Source: Euborellia annulipes
Taxonomy: Eukaryota > Arthropoda > Insecta > Dermaptera > Anisolabididae
Direction: 5' to 3'
Length of the DNA stretch: 64,000 bases
Assembly (NCBI GenBank): GCA_023213315.1
Contig: JAKCPI010031647.1
Span: 1-64,000 of the forward strand
How positions within the stretch are numbered: position 1 is the first letter of the stretch; every line of letters begins with the position of its first letter. Made by a program: the position numbers and the translations under genes. Below the pieces are notes generated by a model that worked only from the letters and a program-made list of their open reading frames with translations, made no database searches and had not been told where the DNA came from. Below are positions 21,905 to 34,800 of the stretch, piece after piece.

Positions 21905-22720
21905 AAAAAAAAAAAAATAATAACATTGCTGGAATATTTCGGAGTGATTTCTATTTAAGGTATATAATTAATAAAAAAAAAATCTTAAAATTTGCAACTC
22001 ATACTAATAGAGCAAAAGAACAAAATTTTGCAGGATCTATTATTTAATAATCTTTGCCTATTTTTTTTTTTTCATCTTTTTCAGTCTTTTCATCTAACAA
22101 GAATTCAAAATAAAAAAAAAAAATTTTATAAATCAAAGAATTATTTTCTTCTTTTGTCTTGGCCTTTTTTGGGGTCGGTAAAATTAATTTATAAAGAAAT
22201 AAGTGAAAATGCCAAGATAGAAGAAGCCGCTCAGGGATCCACATCTTGTGAATACGTGGATGGCGACCACGAGCTACCCGAGCTAGAACAGACAGTCCTT
22301 CTGTTCTTTATGTCTGTCTCTTCCTTCTATATTTTCAACAGGCGTCAGACCGTGCGACGAGCCGGCCTGTTCTATTCTTCCCGGTCGCAAAAACACATGA
22401 TTGGGGGGGAGTGGAGGGAAAGAGTGAGGTTTGCCGACCCCGCATCGCTGGAATAAGGCAAGGATAGAAGAAGAAGAAGAACCAAGATAGAAGAAGAAAA
22501 TAATTATTTGTTTTAAATTTAGAAAAAATTTAGTTGGGAATTCTTGTTAGATGAAAAGACAAAAATAGACAAAGATTATTAAATAATAGATGCTGGAAAA
22601 TTTTTTTTTTTTTTGCTATATCAATTTATGTATGAGTTGCAAATTTTAAGATTTTTTTTTACATTAAACAGAAATCACTCCGAAATATTCCAGCATGTTA
22701 TTATTTTTTTTTTTTTCAAA
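21905..22720. mobile_element. Large foldback element split by a 5S-like SINE
   Basis: The left arm at 21905-22130 (AACATTGCTGGAATATTTCG, TTTGCAACTCATA, TTATTTAATAATCTTTG, TTTTCATCTAACAAGAATTC) is repeated inverted at 22530-22720. The SINE at 22227-22481 sits between them. A direct copy of the 22136-22205 segment lies at 22744-22815, followed by a minus-strand relic of the SINE head at 22880-22930. Confidence 0.75.
22227..22481 (+). mobile_element. 5S-like SINE, copy b
   Basis: Duplication CCAAGATAGAAGAAG at 22212-22226 and 22482-22496. Same head (GCTCAGGGATCC, TACGTGGATGGCGACC) and (GAA)n tail as copy a. It keeps the CAACAGGCGTCAGACCGTG segment of the body. Confidence 0.75.
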
Positions 22721-23732
22721 TAAATTTTTTCTAAATTAAATCAAAAAATTATTTTCTTCTTCTATCTTGGACTTTTCCCTATGTGGGGTCGGCAAAATTA
22801 ATTTATAAAGAAATAAGAGATCGTGAGAAAAGCAAGCGCTTTATATGGAAAAGAGAAAAAAGAAAAGAAAGAATAGAAGTGCCTTGACTCGGGTAACTCA
22901 TGATCGCTATCCACGTACTCGCTAGAAGTGAGCCACTGAATGGATATCAAAGAATAAATTTTATATAAATTATTAATAAAATATTAAAAAAAAAAAAAAA
23001 TATGTGACACTGATAAAATTATTAATACCGTAAGTAAATAGATTTAAAAAAACTTATTTTTTTAATTTATATTAATGGATATATTATAATTTAAATAAAT
23101 AGAAAAAACTTCTAATAATTTATATAAACTGTGTATTTAAAAAATGAACGACAAAAGAGAGAAAATGTGTTAATGAGAATACACATTATATATAATTAAC
23201 GTTATGCCTTCTAGACTTATTCAATGGGGATGAAAGTTTATTTAAAAATAAAATATTTATTTTTAAAATACGGAAATAATAAAGAAATTTTTCTATTAAA
23301 GCCCGTTAGAATGAAAGTCTAGTCTGTTGAAATTTTTAGCTTCAGGCGTAGCTAGGGCATCTCCAAAAAAGGTGAACATTAAATAGTTCTATAAATAAAA
23401 AGAAATTCAAACTGATATTCTTAAATAATTTATATATGTTTCGATACAGAGTCCACTAATCATATTTTATTAAAAAGACTTAAGAAGGTATCTAATAATA
23501 ATTATGATATTAATATATTGATACAAAGTACATAATTAATAATCTAAAAATTTCATCACCTCTACTATAGACGGTCATCCGACCGACCGATCGACCTTTG
23601 CCCAATATAAAATGACTAATATAAAAATATTATCTATTCATTAGACTTTTAAGTTTGAGGCCATTTACACCAATTAATTGGTAGTAATTAAAAAAACTAG
23701 TTTCAGAGATTTATTAAAAATTAACACTTAAT

Positions 23733-23905
23733 CCACTTAGGGCCGGCTATCTCACTTCTAATTTTCTAGTGCTTTTCCTCGGATAAGCGAGGTGACTATG
23801 ACTTTCACTTCACATCTAGTTAAGCTAATCATATGATTAAATAAGAGCCCAGAACGTCATTAATTTAGCTTAGACTCAAAAATCCCAAAATTTAGTCTAA
23901 CGGGT
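23733..23905. mobile_element. Family A fragment
   Basis: GGCTATCTCACTTCTAATTT, then CTAGTTAAGCTAATCATATG and AATAAGAGCCCAG, as inside 6310-6450. No second arm is adjacent; a further short piece lies at 24497-24565. Confidence 0.6.
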
Positions 23906-23984
23906 GAAATTAAAAACCCAGTTTGCAAATTTTTAAATTTTTGCTAAAATTAGCAGCATGTGTTTATTAAAGCTTTTGTGGTTT

Positions 23985-24240
23985 GAATTATTATTATTAG
24001 GGAATTTTTAATTATAGACCACATTTTTGTATTAATTATTTATTAAAAATATAAAAATATAAATACTGTAGTACTTTTCGACTACAGTTCACTCCAGACG
24101 GATCAAGTGTAGAGTACTTGATAACGCCTGCAGAATAAGCAGTCGAAACGTTGTACAGTATTTTTAATAAATAATTAATACAAAAATGTGTTCTATAATT
24201 AAAAATTCCCCTAATAATAATATTAATTAGCTTTAATTAA
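23985..24240. mobile_element. Foldback element P4, degenerate hammerhead-like core
   Basis: Arms contain ATTTTTAATTATAGACCACA.. and ..TGTTCTATAATTAAAAATTC, with TACTGTAGTAC / GTACAGTA inside. The right arm has CTTGATAA, CCTGC..GCAG and CGAAACGTTGTAC, a decayed version of the core. A related armless copy is at 29460-29600. Confidence 0.6.
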
Positions 24241-24251
24241 TTATTTCAATT

Positions 24252-24486
24252 TTTACTTTCTCTTACCTCTATATATGTTAATATATATAGAGATAAAGTA
24301 TTGGATTCATGTCAAAAATTCGATGTCGAAATTTTGATAGATATACACGTTTTGAGGTAATGTACCGTACTGTCGGGAACTAAATATATGCCGACACTAA
24401 AAATCTGGTGTGAAAAGCACAGAACAAAACTTCGATTACCGAAGGTAAGAGAAAGGTGTGTGCTATGCTAGTCACACCAGATTTTT
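24252..24486 (+). mobile_element. Family H with internal deletion
   Basis: The 5' end through GTTTTGAGG is fused directly to TGTACCGTACTGTCGG and the terminal hairpin. The hairpin arms here also pair CTTCGATTACCGAAGG-type sequence in the loop. Confidence 0.7.
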
Positions 24487-24565
24487 ATAAATGATACCTT
24501 TATTAGGTTGCTAACTTCACAAAATTTTCCATATACCTCAGATAGCTAATTATATGTGAAAAAAC

Positions 24566-25845
24566 TCACTTTGTTTTTAATAATGCTGTATATGCATTGT
24601 TGTGTATCATACAAGAAACTCTATGTGCATAATTACACACAGTTTACAATCATAGATAAATTTCAGCATAACTTTTTCCAATGCTATAATCCTTCTTGCT
24701 TATACTTTAAAAAAAGCATTTTATAATTTTCTTGCTTTTCGCTATTTTAATGATTGGATATTGAAATATAAAAACATTAAATAAAATTGTCTCTTTTTTA
24801 GTGATCACTAGAAATTTAAAATACAAATGGAAATCGAGTCAACGATCGGAAATGAAATCTAGTGTACGTCGAGAATGTCAATGAATCTGGCCTTGGCTCC
24901 TCTTTTGGAATAAATTGAATATTTTTCGTTTATCTATTCCTGAAAGAACCGAACATTCCACTATGGGTGCTTCTATGTTATTTATTTATTTATTTTGTTT
25001 ATTTAAGAGAATATCTATGCATGTCATCATCAAGTTTTCTGTAGAATTTAATTTTTTATTCAATAAAATAATAAAAGATCTTATTCAAAATTAAGATTGG
25101 ATCTATTTTTTAATATTTTTCAACCTTTTTCATTTAATTATAATTAATTTGTTTATTAATTAACATATCATCATTCTACATTCAGATCCATCCCTAAAAA
25201 TAAGTGACTATTGATTTATAATTATTATATTATTGAATAACTTTGGCACTTTTATTAAAGTAGTGTTTTATTTTTAGAAAACTATGATCAGAGATCAAGT
25301 CAGAGGGGAGAAGGGGGACCAACCACCACTCACCCCCGAAATCTCAAAAAATAAAACTATTATATATTATGATTAATTAAAAAAATGTCAGAAATTATTT
25401 CTTAAAAAATTTATATTGTAAAACTTATTTATTTAGATTGGGGACGGAGGGGGTGCTATTGGATCGAATTGTCCAAATCCCCCCCCCCTCCGAAAACTTT
25501 TGCCTATGGCAACACATAAAAATATTTCTTTAACCATTAACGTTAACAAAAAAGGCTTATACGAAATTTTTCAATTTAATATTTTTTTTTTTTTTTTTTT
25601 GAAAAACTTTTTCGAAAAAAAAAAAATTATATTTCTTACAATAAAAGTGCATAATTTACAACTGGAGAAAGTCGTTATTTGTGTGAAAAAAAAATAAATA
25701 GTATTAAAAATATATCTTACTGCTTCACTCATTGAAAAAAAAAATAATAATTTTAAATAAAGTGCACAAAATTTAAAAAAAAAATTAAAATCTTAAATAT
25801 TTATTAAAAAAATATAAAAACGTGAACTTAAAATTTATATCATTC
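24566..25845. other. AT-rich intergenic DNA, no gene recognised
   Basis: No repeat family or coding signal I can name. A C/T-rich patch at 25441-25500 sits in otherwise simple AT sequence. Confidence 0.45.
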
Positions 25846-25864
25846 ATTAATAGGAAATTATATA

Positions 25865-26028
25865 TGCTCAGGGGTCCACATCTTGTGGGTACGTGGATGG
25901 CGACCACGAGCTACCCGAGCTGGGACCTGTTCTTTACATGTCTGTCCCTTCTTTCTATATTTTCAACATGCGCTAAAAACCCATTCCGCCGACCCCGCAG
26001 TGCGGGAATAAGGCTAAGAAAGAAGAAG
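25865..26028 (+). mobile_element. 5S-like SINE, copy c (internal deletion)
   Basis: Duplication ATTAATAGGAAATTATATA (25846-25864, 26029-26047). The head is intact. About 65 bp of the body is deleted after TTTTCAACA. Confidence 0.75.
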
Positions 26029-26047
26029 ATTAATAGGAAATTATATA

Positions 26048-27211
26048 AAATATTCAATTAGCTTTTATTATTTTACACTAAAAATTATTTTCCTCTTTTT
26101 ATTGTGTTTCAAGTAAAAGTGTTTTTTTATTTATATATGACTTAAGGACCCTTCTGATTAAGGACACTATTAAGAAGGTAACTTTTGTATTATACCGTAA
26201 TATGATAATTTCTTATTTAGGAAGTATAAAGTCCGTGTATAAATATTTATATGAGAATTAAATAAAAAGAACAAAACCCGGAATGATGATATAAAATTTT
26301 AAACTTTAATATTTGCAATTAAGAATCATTTAAGAAAATCAGTAGTCACAAAATGACATCATTAAACTAGCACTATCTAAACCAAATATTTATCATTTCA
26401 TTTTCTCAACTAAAATTTCTACCATTCTCTTCTATACCCGATATATTTATATTAGAAAGAGTTGGTCAAAGGCCAATTACCGACAATTTAATATTACTAA
26501 TTTGACCCTATTTACTTAAAATTTTATATTTTTTCTCCGATAAATTGATTCCCTTAAATAATTATTTCAATAGAGAGTACTTTTTTGAAATAATATAATT
26601 AGTTGTAAAAAAAAAAAAAAAAAAATAGAGTGAAAATAAAGGAAGAGCCCGAGGCACTAAATACCAGTTGGTTGGAAGAAATATAATTAATTGGTTTGGT
26701 TTGCAAGTGAGATTAGATTTCATTCGGAAGCATTTAAAATTTGTAGCGAAAGATAGCTAAAAGGGAAAATAAGAAATCACCTGATTCATTCTAATTCATC
26801 TTTTCCTTAATAATTTTCATTGATTAAAAAAAAAAAAAATGTTTTCAATTACATACAAAAAAACAAAACAAAAAAACAAAATGATTACCTTCTTTAATAA
26901 AAACTTTCACGACCAGAGAGCGCAAAAAAGTTTTTATTTTCAATTATTTTTCATGATTTTATTAGACTCCGATTAAAGGTATTTTGAAATTTTAAAAAGC
27001 GACTTTTTTCTATAAATATACATAGGCCTATAACCAAATATTTATTAATTCAATTCATTTCCATTTAATTTAAATTCAATTTAATTCAATTGACAATTAC
27101 TTCATAGCTCAACAAAATGTTATATAAAATTCTTTATTTATAAAAATACATTATACTATAATATCTAGGGGTGTTCGATTATGGAATAAAATTTCTTCAA
27201 TATCTGAACAC
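26048..27211. other. AT-rich intergenic DNA, no gene recognised
   Basis: Poly-A runs at 26609-26626 and 26826-26838. No coding or structural signal found. Confidence 0.45.
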
Positions 27212-27580
27212 CATAGGCGCCGGAACTGGGGAGGGCAAGGGTACATTGCCCCCCCCCTGGCATCCTATAGGGGGGGGGCAATATGTCTTCTTTTATTTCA
27301 TATATTTTTAAAAATGATATATTTTTACTTTTGAAAAATAAAATCTTCTAAATTAAAAAAAATTAAAAGAGTAAGAAATTCATTTTTTTCCAAAAATTTT
27401 TGATAACATCACTAGCAAATTTTTTAAAATTTTAATTTTATTAAAATTGTGATTTTATTTAAAATTTTTAAAGTTTTATAGAAGATTTGTTTTTGTTTTA
27501 ATATTAAATTATTTTAATTTTCTAAAAAAAATTTTTTGCCCCCCCCCCCCTGATTCAAATTTGTTCCGGCGCCCCTGCTG
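27212..27580. mobile_element. TIR element with C-rich subterminal tracts
   Basis: Ends TAGGCGCCGGAACTGGGG and TTGTTCCGGCGCCCCTG are inverted. Both are followed inward by long C or G runs. A second partial copy is at 17585-17885. Confidence 0.7.
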
Positions 27581-27833
27581 AGCACAAATCTATTCTTTTG
27601 CTTTTGGCAGCTTTATGATTTATGGCCAACTCCGGGCAGTCACAAATAGACACTTTTTCTGTCACCACTACCCTACTTAACCTCCTTAACATCTTAACAC
27701 TTGCATTGCAACAGTGTCGTAGCGAGCTTAACAAAAGGGACACAATACCTTTTTAGCGCCCCCATCCCCATTCGATAAATACTATAATATTATATGTAAA
27801 ATATACTCGCAAATTAATAAATAAATAAAGATC

Positions 27834-27974
27834 CATCAATTCTCAAAGGTTTACTTTGAAGTTTGCAAGGTGGACGTGCAGATTTTTAAATAATTTTAAA
27901 CAATTATTTTTCAGAAATTTTATTAGCTGACGTCCACCTTGCAAACTTCAAAGTAAACCTCCGAGAATTGATGG
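27834..27974. mobile_element. Short foldback element
   Basis: Arms CATCAATTCTCAAAGGTTTA.. and ..TAAACCTCCGAGAATTGATG, with GCAAGGTGGACGT inside, nearly perfect over 55 bp. Confidence 0.8.
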
Positions 27975-28204
27975 AATTCTACTTGAGCTGTTTCTTGAAT
28001 AGATAAATAAAGGGTCATAGGCTCAAGCTAGGCTTTAAATTTGAGACAAAATTATCCAGTAATTTTTTTGTTTTGCGGACCATTTGGCGCCCCTTTGTGA
28101 GTAGCGCCCGGGGCATGATGCGGCGCCCCTTTGTGAGTAGCGCCCGGGGCATAATGCTCCCTCTCACTCGCTACGTCACTGCATTACAACAAGAAATATC
28201 TTAA

Positions 28205-28265
28205 ATTGTCGAAAAACCTGCCCGCCGACGCGAGTAAGGGGTCCAGGGGGCGAAGCTCCTTGGCC
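28205..28265. repeat. GC-rich hairpin fragment, relative of 4111-4207
   Basis: GCCCGCCGACGCGAG then GGGGTCCAGGGGGCGAAGC, the same wording as 4134-4170. Related pieces are at 39545-39606 and 53684-53775. Confidence 0.6.
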
Positions 28266-28399
28266 TTGCGGCTAGTTTATATATAAAATTATAAGTATTA
28301 ATTTACAACTTATTTGAATAATAGATGTTATTATTATAATAATTGATCGTGTGAAATTCACAAAATATTATTCAACCTTGGCCCTCAGCCAGAAAAATA

Positions 28400-28650
28400 T
28401 TTTCTAAATTCGGATCAGTTTAAAAAGAGAAAAGAGAAAAAAAGAGTGTCCTTGGGTGTTATTTAGGGGATCTCTTACCCCTACACCCTTCACACAATTC
28501 CCCTTCGGGCTGTTTCCCCCCACCACATCCCGTGAGGGTGGGTTAAGTGGGTTAGTGTCCGCGTGGAGCGCTACCATCGGCGAAAGCCAACCACGAATGA
28601 ATGAACGAACGTTAGCCGGCGTCAGAATCGATTTGGATTTGCCGAGCAGC
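28400..28650 (+). promoter_or_regulatory. Promoter / 5' UTR of the 3-oxoacyl-CoA reductase gene
   Basis: GC-richer unique sequence directly upstream of the ATG at 28651. An upstream ATG-led frame (28456) continues in frame into exon 1, but the conserved protein begins at 28651. No defined promoter motif seen. Confidence 0.35.
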
Positions 28651-28801
28651 ATGTCCGCTTTAGAGAAAATCGGCATCCTCTTTATAGTTTATATTTTATT
28701 TCGAATAAGTTTGTTCCTATTTCGTTTGACCTATTCTAGTTTTCTAGCACCACTTCTAGGACTTAATTTTAATTTCAAAAAATTTGCTGGAAAATGGGCC
28801 G
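28651..28801 (+). CDS. HSD17B12: 3-oxoacyl-CoA reductase exon 1 (membrane segment)
   Basis: ATG 28651; 50 codons plus one base; donor GCCG|GTGAGT. It encodes the hydrophobic N-terminus and ends at KWA, exactly where the Rossmann fold begins in exon 2. Confidence 0.9.
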
Positions 28802-31800
28802 GTGAGTACTAAATGTTTGTTTTATCCCTTTTTCTGTGTGACAAGCATATCAAAAAATTCTTTTTAAGTGACTGATGAAAGAAATGTATATCCATCGGTT
28901 CTCTTATCATTCTAGTTTAAAAATATAACAAATACAAATTTTAATCTTTCTTTCTTGACATTTTGTATAATATTTCTTTCTTCATTCTAAATTATTTTTG
29001 GGAAATAGATCTTTATCTATAATAACTTAAAATAGTTTGAGAACGATATTAACATTAAATTGTAATGTAAATAAAATATATGATAATCAACGATATCATC
29101 TGCTTATCAAAAAATGTTTATAGAGAAATTTTTATCTCTAATAGTATAAATATTTATAAATAAAATATTTTTAGAATAAAATAGCATTTTTTTATTTAAA
29201 TTAAATTGAAGAAAAATTAAAGAGAATTGTCAAGTTTATTATTATTTTTTTTTATTTAGTGAAAATTTTTATAATAAATTGCATCTGTCCTCGAAACAAT
29301 CAATTGTTATAATCACCCGGCAAAATTAAATTAATACACAATCACACATACAAACAGTCAAATGAATAAAAATTGTATTAGAAATTTATTTGAAATTTTA
29401 TAAAATTAAGTGAAAATTCTTCTAAATTTTTTTTTTTTATTTTATAATTCTCACGAATTTGTTTATTAAAGCTTTTATGGTTTGTATTATTATTATTATG
29501 GGAGTTTTTAATTATAGACCACATTTTGTATTAATTATTTACTAAAAATATAAATAAATAATTAATAGAAAATATATAATTAAAAACTCCCAAAATAAAT
29601 TTTCACGAAATTTTATAAAATCACATGTAAATTTTTTTTTTACTTTCTCTTACCTATTTCTGTAATATATAGAAAGTATTGCGATCATGTCAGAAATTTG
29701 ATATCCAGATTTTGATGGAAATACATGTTTTGTGGTCCCCTGAGTCCAAAAAAAGGGGTCCCGCAAATTGGTCTTTCTGTGTGTAACGATATTGAGCATG
29801 AAGGAATTGAACTACGAGATTAAAATTTTATATTTAAGTTAGGAACCCTCCCGGACACTCAAAATAAGCTTTTGAACAAAATCGGTCAAAAAGTATTAGT
29901 ACTTTACTGATGTACTTTTTCAGTTATTTTCGATTTTCTCAAAATTGGCTCTAACGATTTTGATTAAAATTTACAAATCAATTATGTTTTAGATCCTCTT
30001 TAAGTCATGCAGTCGTCATTTAAAGAGCAAGTTTGGAACTAAGGTGCTATGGAAAATTAAATATATCTCGACACAAAAAAATCTTGTGCGACCGCTCACA
30101 CCATATTTTTTATTTTATAATTTTCACAGATCGTTTCATACCCTTTCACTAAATCTTTTTTATTTATTTATTTTTTTAATATGAAAAAATTTGGTTTCTT
30201 TTAGAGGATTTATAAGAGATAGATACCTTCTCTCTTCAATAATATTCAGTTTAATTTATAATAACTTCTCTTTATCATTATATTATTATGATGATTAGAA
30301 TGTCAAGGTTAATGATGTATAAATAAATGAAAATCCGGAAGTCGTATTTTCAAAAGCTTAATTCAAATTTTATTGACAAACTGAATTTATTTAAAATATT
30401 AATTTTAAATGAAGTCTTTTTTTGTGTAAACAAATTCTGAACATTCTTTAGCTGCATGACTGATTATTTATTTTTATTTAATTATTAACGATAAAATATT
30501 AATTAGTCAAAAAAAAAAAAGAAAAGAACATTACTTTCTCTGAATATTTTGAAAATGAAATAATAAATCAAGTTCAATCTATCATAAGCAAAAAAGAAAG
30601 TGAGTCGGTAGAAAAAAATAAAACTATTAAAGTTATTTCTCTAAGAAAATTTCCCATTCAATTACTTTGTTTATACAAAATTTTTCTTTTTTCGAAGTCC
30701 CAATCGGGGTCAATAATAATGCTTTCGTCTATCCCTTGGCAGGTAGAGGTAATGATGTAAGGGTCGCATCCCCTACTGAGCGATATTTAAATAAAAATCC
30801 GGAATAATTATTAGGCCTATATAGTCAAAAAAAAAAAAAAAAATATTTTTTTCTCGAAAACATTTTTTTCTTTGCCTATTTCTCTTGTATAGTTTTTTTT
30901 ATCGGCCTACGAGTTGTTATGAAATTTTTTTCTAAAAAATACTGCATCGATTCTTAATTCGTTTTATAAAAAATTTTAAAGCTCACTCTTTTTAAGAGTA
31001 AATTAACGTTTTCAAAGGAATCTTTTTAGTATATATATAGAATTTAGGAATTCAAATAAATAATTTAATGATCAAATGTTCACAATTTTTTTCTATTTCT
31101 AAAAATAATTAATAAAATAAATAAGGTATAGAATTAATTGAAATAAAAAATATTTTTATCATTAATCGTACAGAAATAGTGACCGAAACGTTGTATTTTA
31201 TTGTAATTATTAATATTTTTTATATTAATTATTTTTTTAAATAATATAAAAAAATATTAATTATTGAGTAGGCCATTAGCTGAGGGGATAAAGCAGATAA
31301 AGCTAGCTCTAGTTCAAATCCACCCCATGGCAAAAAATTATCTAACTCTATTTGAGAGGAAGGAAACGGGAACCCACCTCAATATCATTCCCATGAAAGT
31401 TAAAGTAACCACAACGTGTCGGATCTGTCTGCATAGAGAATTAATTATTAAAAAAATACCCTTGACCTAAGGCTCAGAGGTGAATTAGCTTCTGGTGCCA
31501 AAGCCGACGGTTCGCATCCCGCCCCGGGCGAAAAATCTATTTCAATTGAATTGGATACCAATCAATTTAAATTAGTAGGAACGGGGTCTAAATGTCTAAA
31601 TAGCCTTAGATACCGAAAAAGACATTACACAAAAAAAAATTGCTAAAAAAAATTAATGCAAAAAATGTTTTTTATTTTTAATAAGCTAGGCTTATTGAAT
31701 CATGTGTTTTTTTTTATTCAATTTAAAAAAAAAGCGTTGTAAAAATATGAGAATATACATTTTAAAGAGCATGTAAAAAATAAATGATTTTTGAATTTTA

Positions 31801-34800
31801 AACAATTTTGGTGGAGCGAATTTTAAAAAAATCTAAAAAAAGTACATCAGTAATGTACTAGTACTTTTTGGCTGATTTTGTTCAAAAGCTTATTTTGAAT
31901 GTCCGGGACGGTACCTAACTTAAATATAAAATTTCAATCCGGTAGCTCAATTCCTTCATGCTAAAATTCCTTACACACACACAGACCAATTTGCGGGACC
32001 CACTTTTTTTGGACTCAGGGGACCTTAAAACATGTATATCCTTCAAAATCTCGACATCGAATTTTTGACATGATCACAATACTTTCTCTCTATATATATT
32101 TCATACAGAGGGTAAGAGAAAGTAAAAAACAACATGACAAAAATTCAAAACTTGTTTGGGGATTTCATTTTTATAAAAATAGAAAAATAAATGTCAAAAT
32201 TTTGGAGTTTAGGCTTTCACAGTTGTTATCATTAATAAAAGAATTTCTCATTTGATTGAAATTGTCACAGAATAATAAATAAACCATAACCGAAAAATAA
32301 ACCACAGTTAAACCGAAAATCAAATTCTTGTATTAATGTCAAATAATTTATTAAAAATAATTCATATTTTAATAAATTTATTTGTATTATTTCAATAAAT
32401 AAATTATTTTATTAGAATGTATTTTCAAAATCTCGCTCATAACAAATAATTTATAGTTATAAGTTGATTTGAAAGAGAGAGGTTGAGGAGAGTTTGGGAG
32501 AAAGCCCGACCAAAGGAGTGGAAGTGAGGATGACGGATGCAAACAAATCTCCTCAACGGAGTGAGTTTTTAGTAAGAAGAAGGGGATTTTGGCCAAAGCT
32601 TCATTGAGACCTTCCTTTCTTTCTTATCGTCAGTAGGCCAGGAGTGAGTATTCCGATCCCGATTGAGGTCGTTGATGACTTATCAAATTTTTTGATTTGA
32701 AACTAAGTACAATTGATTGAATAAATAAATAAATAAATAAATAAATTTGACGTTCGCTTTTAACGAACAGAAAATTCTTCTTTTTTTTCCGTATAAAATT
32801 TTTTGTTTGATTACTTCGTTTCCCAAACATTGTATTTTTTATTTTTTATAACTGGTGATGGTTTCTAAGAGAAACAAAAAATGCAGTCAAGAATTTTTTT
32901 CTTTAACAATCTTCCTGTTATACTAAAAATGTATCTAAATTATAGCATTTAATTTAGAAAAATAGAACCGGAGTCTAAATAGCCTCAGATGCCAAAGACC
33001 TAAAAAAATATATAAAATAAAAAATTCAGATAATATATTATAGTAAAAGAATTTGATTTTCGGTTTAACTATGGTTTATTTGTAAAAATTACAACGTTTC
33101 GGCTACGCATTCTGTGGCCTTCTTCAGATACGATTCAGCTAAGATTATAAAGTTTACATCTGTGACAATCTCAATTTAATTCAATTGAGATTGTCTTTCT
33201 AAGAGGAACAAAAAATGCAGACAAGAATTTTTTTTCTTTAACAATATCTTCTACCTGTTATACTAAAAATGAATTTTTAGTGAAGTTATTATAACTTATG
33301 AATTTTTAGTGTTGAATTGAGAATTGAATTCAATTGAGATTGTCACAGATGTAACAACTTTTATAATATTAGCTGAAGAAGGCAACAGAATGAGTGGCCG
33401 AAACGTTGTAATTTTTACAAATAAACCACAGTTAAATCGAAAATCAAATTCTTTTACTAATGATAACATCTGTGAAAGCCTAAACTCCAAAATCAGATAA
33501 AATTATAAAATTTTTATAATGATTTAAAAACGCATCTACATATTATTAATTAGACATCTTTACTAAATAAAGAAGGTAGAGTTTAAAATTGTTCCGTTAT
33601 AGTGAGTAAAAAAAAAATTGGAAAAATTACTGATGTAAACATTGTTGTCTATAAAAAGCTTGCTCGTCGTTAGAACATTTTTACTTTCTCTTACCCCATA
33701 TTTGAAATATATAGAGAAAGTACTGCGATCGTGTCAAAAATTCGATGTCGAGATTTTTATTTCTCTTATGACTCTATCGCCTTAAATTCCCTCTAGAAAT
33801 TTAAAGTCAAAGTTTCATTGGCCTTAGCTTCTTATTCTACTAAAAATCAGATGTTCGTTTCCTTTCTTCGGTACCAAAGATTGTTATAAAATACACGTAG
33901 GTATTTTTCTGTTACTCATTGAATATTAAATAATATTGAAAAAGGCAGCATTTGATGGGTATAACACATAAACACCTACGTGTAATTTATAACGCTACTG
34001 GCGTTCGACACCTCGGCCCAAAATAAATAAAAATTTTTATTAAATTTAGACTGGTAACCGTAGGCAAAATTGTAATATTTTAATAGGTATAATTATAAAA
34101 ACACTTTGCAATTGTTTCAAGTTAAATTATTTAACGTTAATAGGCCTACTTATTTATATAAATAAATTTAACTTGAAACAATTACCAAGTGTTTTTATAA
34201 TTTTACCTATTAAAAAATTTGTATTTCCCTGTCTGACTGCAATATCTTTTTTGTTTATTCTACACAAGGAGGAAATATGATAATTATTAATATTTGCAAA
34301 GTCTTTCCCGCTCTTCTTAATCAGAGCTAATCATAAACCATTTAGAGCTGGGTTGCTTCACTTCTAGTCAACTAGCAAACTTATCCGACTGATAGCACAT
34401 CATCGATATAATAAACAAGAACACGCTTAACCTTCGAGTTAAAAAAATGAGTTTTTTCACATATAATTAGCTAAAGTTAGTAACCTAATAAAATTTATTA
34501 TTAAAAATTAAAATAATTAAAGGTAATTAATTTTATAACAAAAATTTAAAAATTCCCAAAAAAAATAAACAAGGCTTGAGTTCCTAATTTCATCCCTTAC
34601 CGAACTTATTTAATCATATAATTAGCTTAACTAATTGTGAAAAGACATGAAAATCGTAGTCAACTAGCTTGTCCGACTGATAGCTAGTTGATTAGAAGTG
34701 AAGTAACTGGCGCTTAAAGTTAAGAAGAGCGGGAAAGTTGTTCAACTTCCCTGTCAATTTTTTTGGACTCTTTCACAACATCGAATCCCAACAGCGTCAA

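Larger units (their letters stand above)
33040..33450. mobile_element. Foldback element P6, two hammerhead-like arms
   Basis: Left arm AAGAATTTGATTTTCGG..TTACAACGTTTCGGC; right arm GCCGAAACGTTGTAA..CGAAAATCAAATTCTTTT. The loop of about 200 bp contains an internal duplication (GACAAGAATTTTTTTCTTTA at 32887 and 33213). A third arm-like fragment is at 32258-32330. Confidence 0.75.

Noticed and set aside
16340..28400. Possible downstream SH3 exon for the SKAP-like gene
   Set aside because: I searched for an SH3-like ALYDY..W..GE pattern in the plus-strand frames and saw none; only repeats were found.
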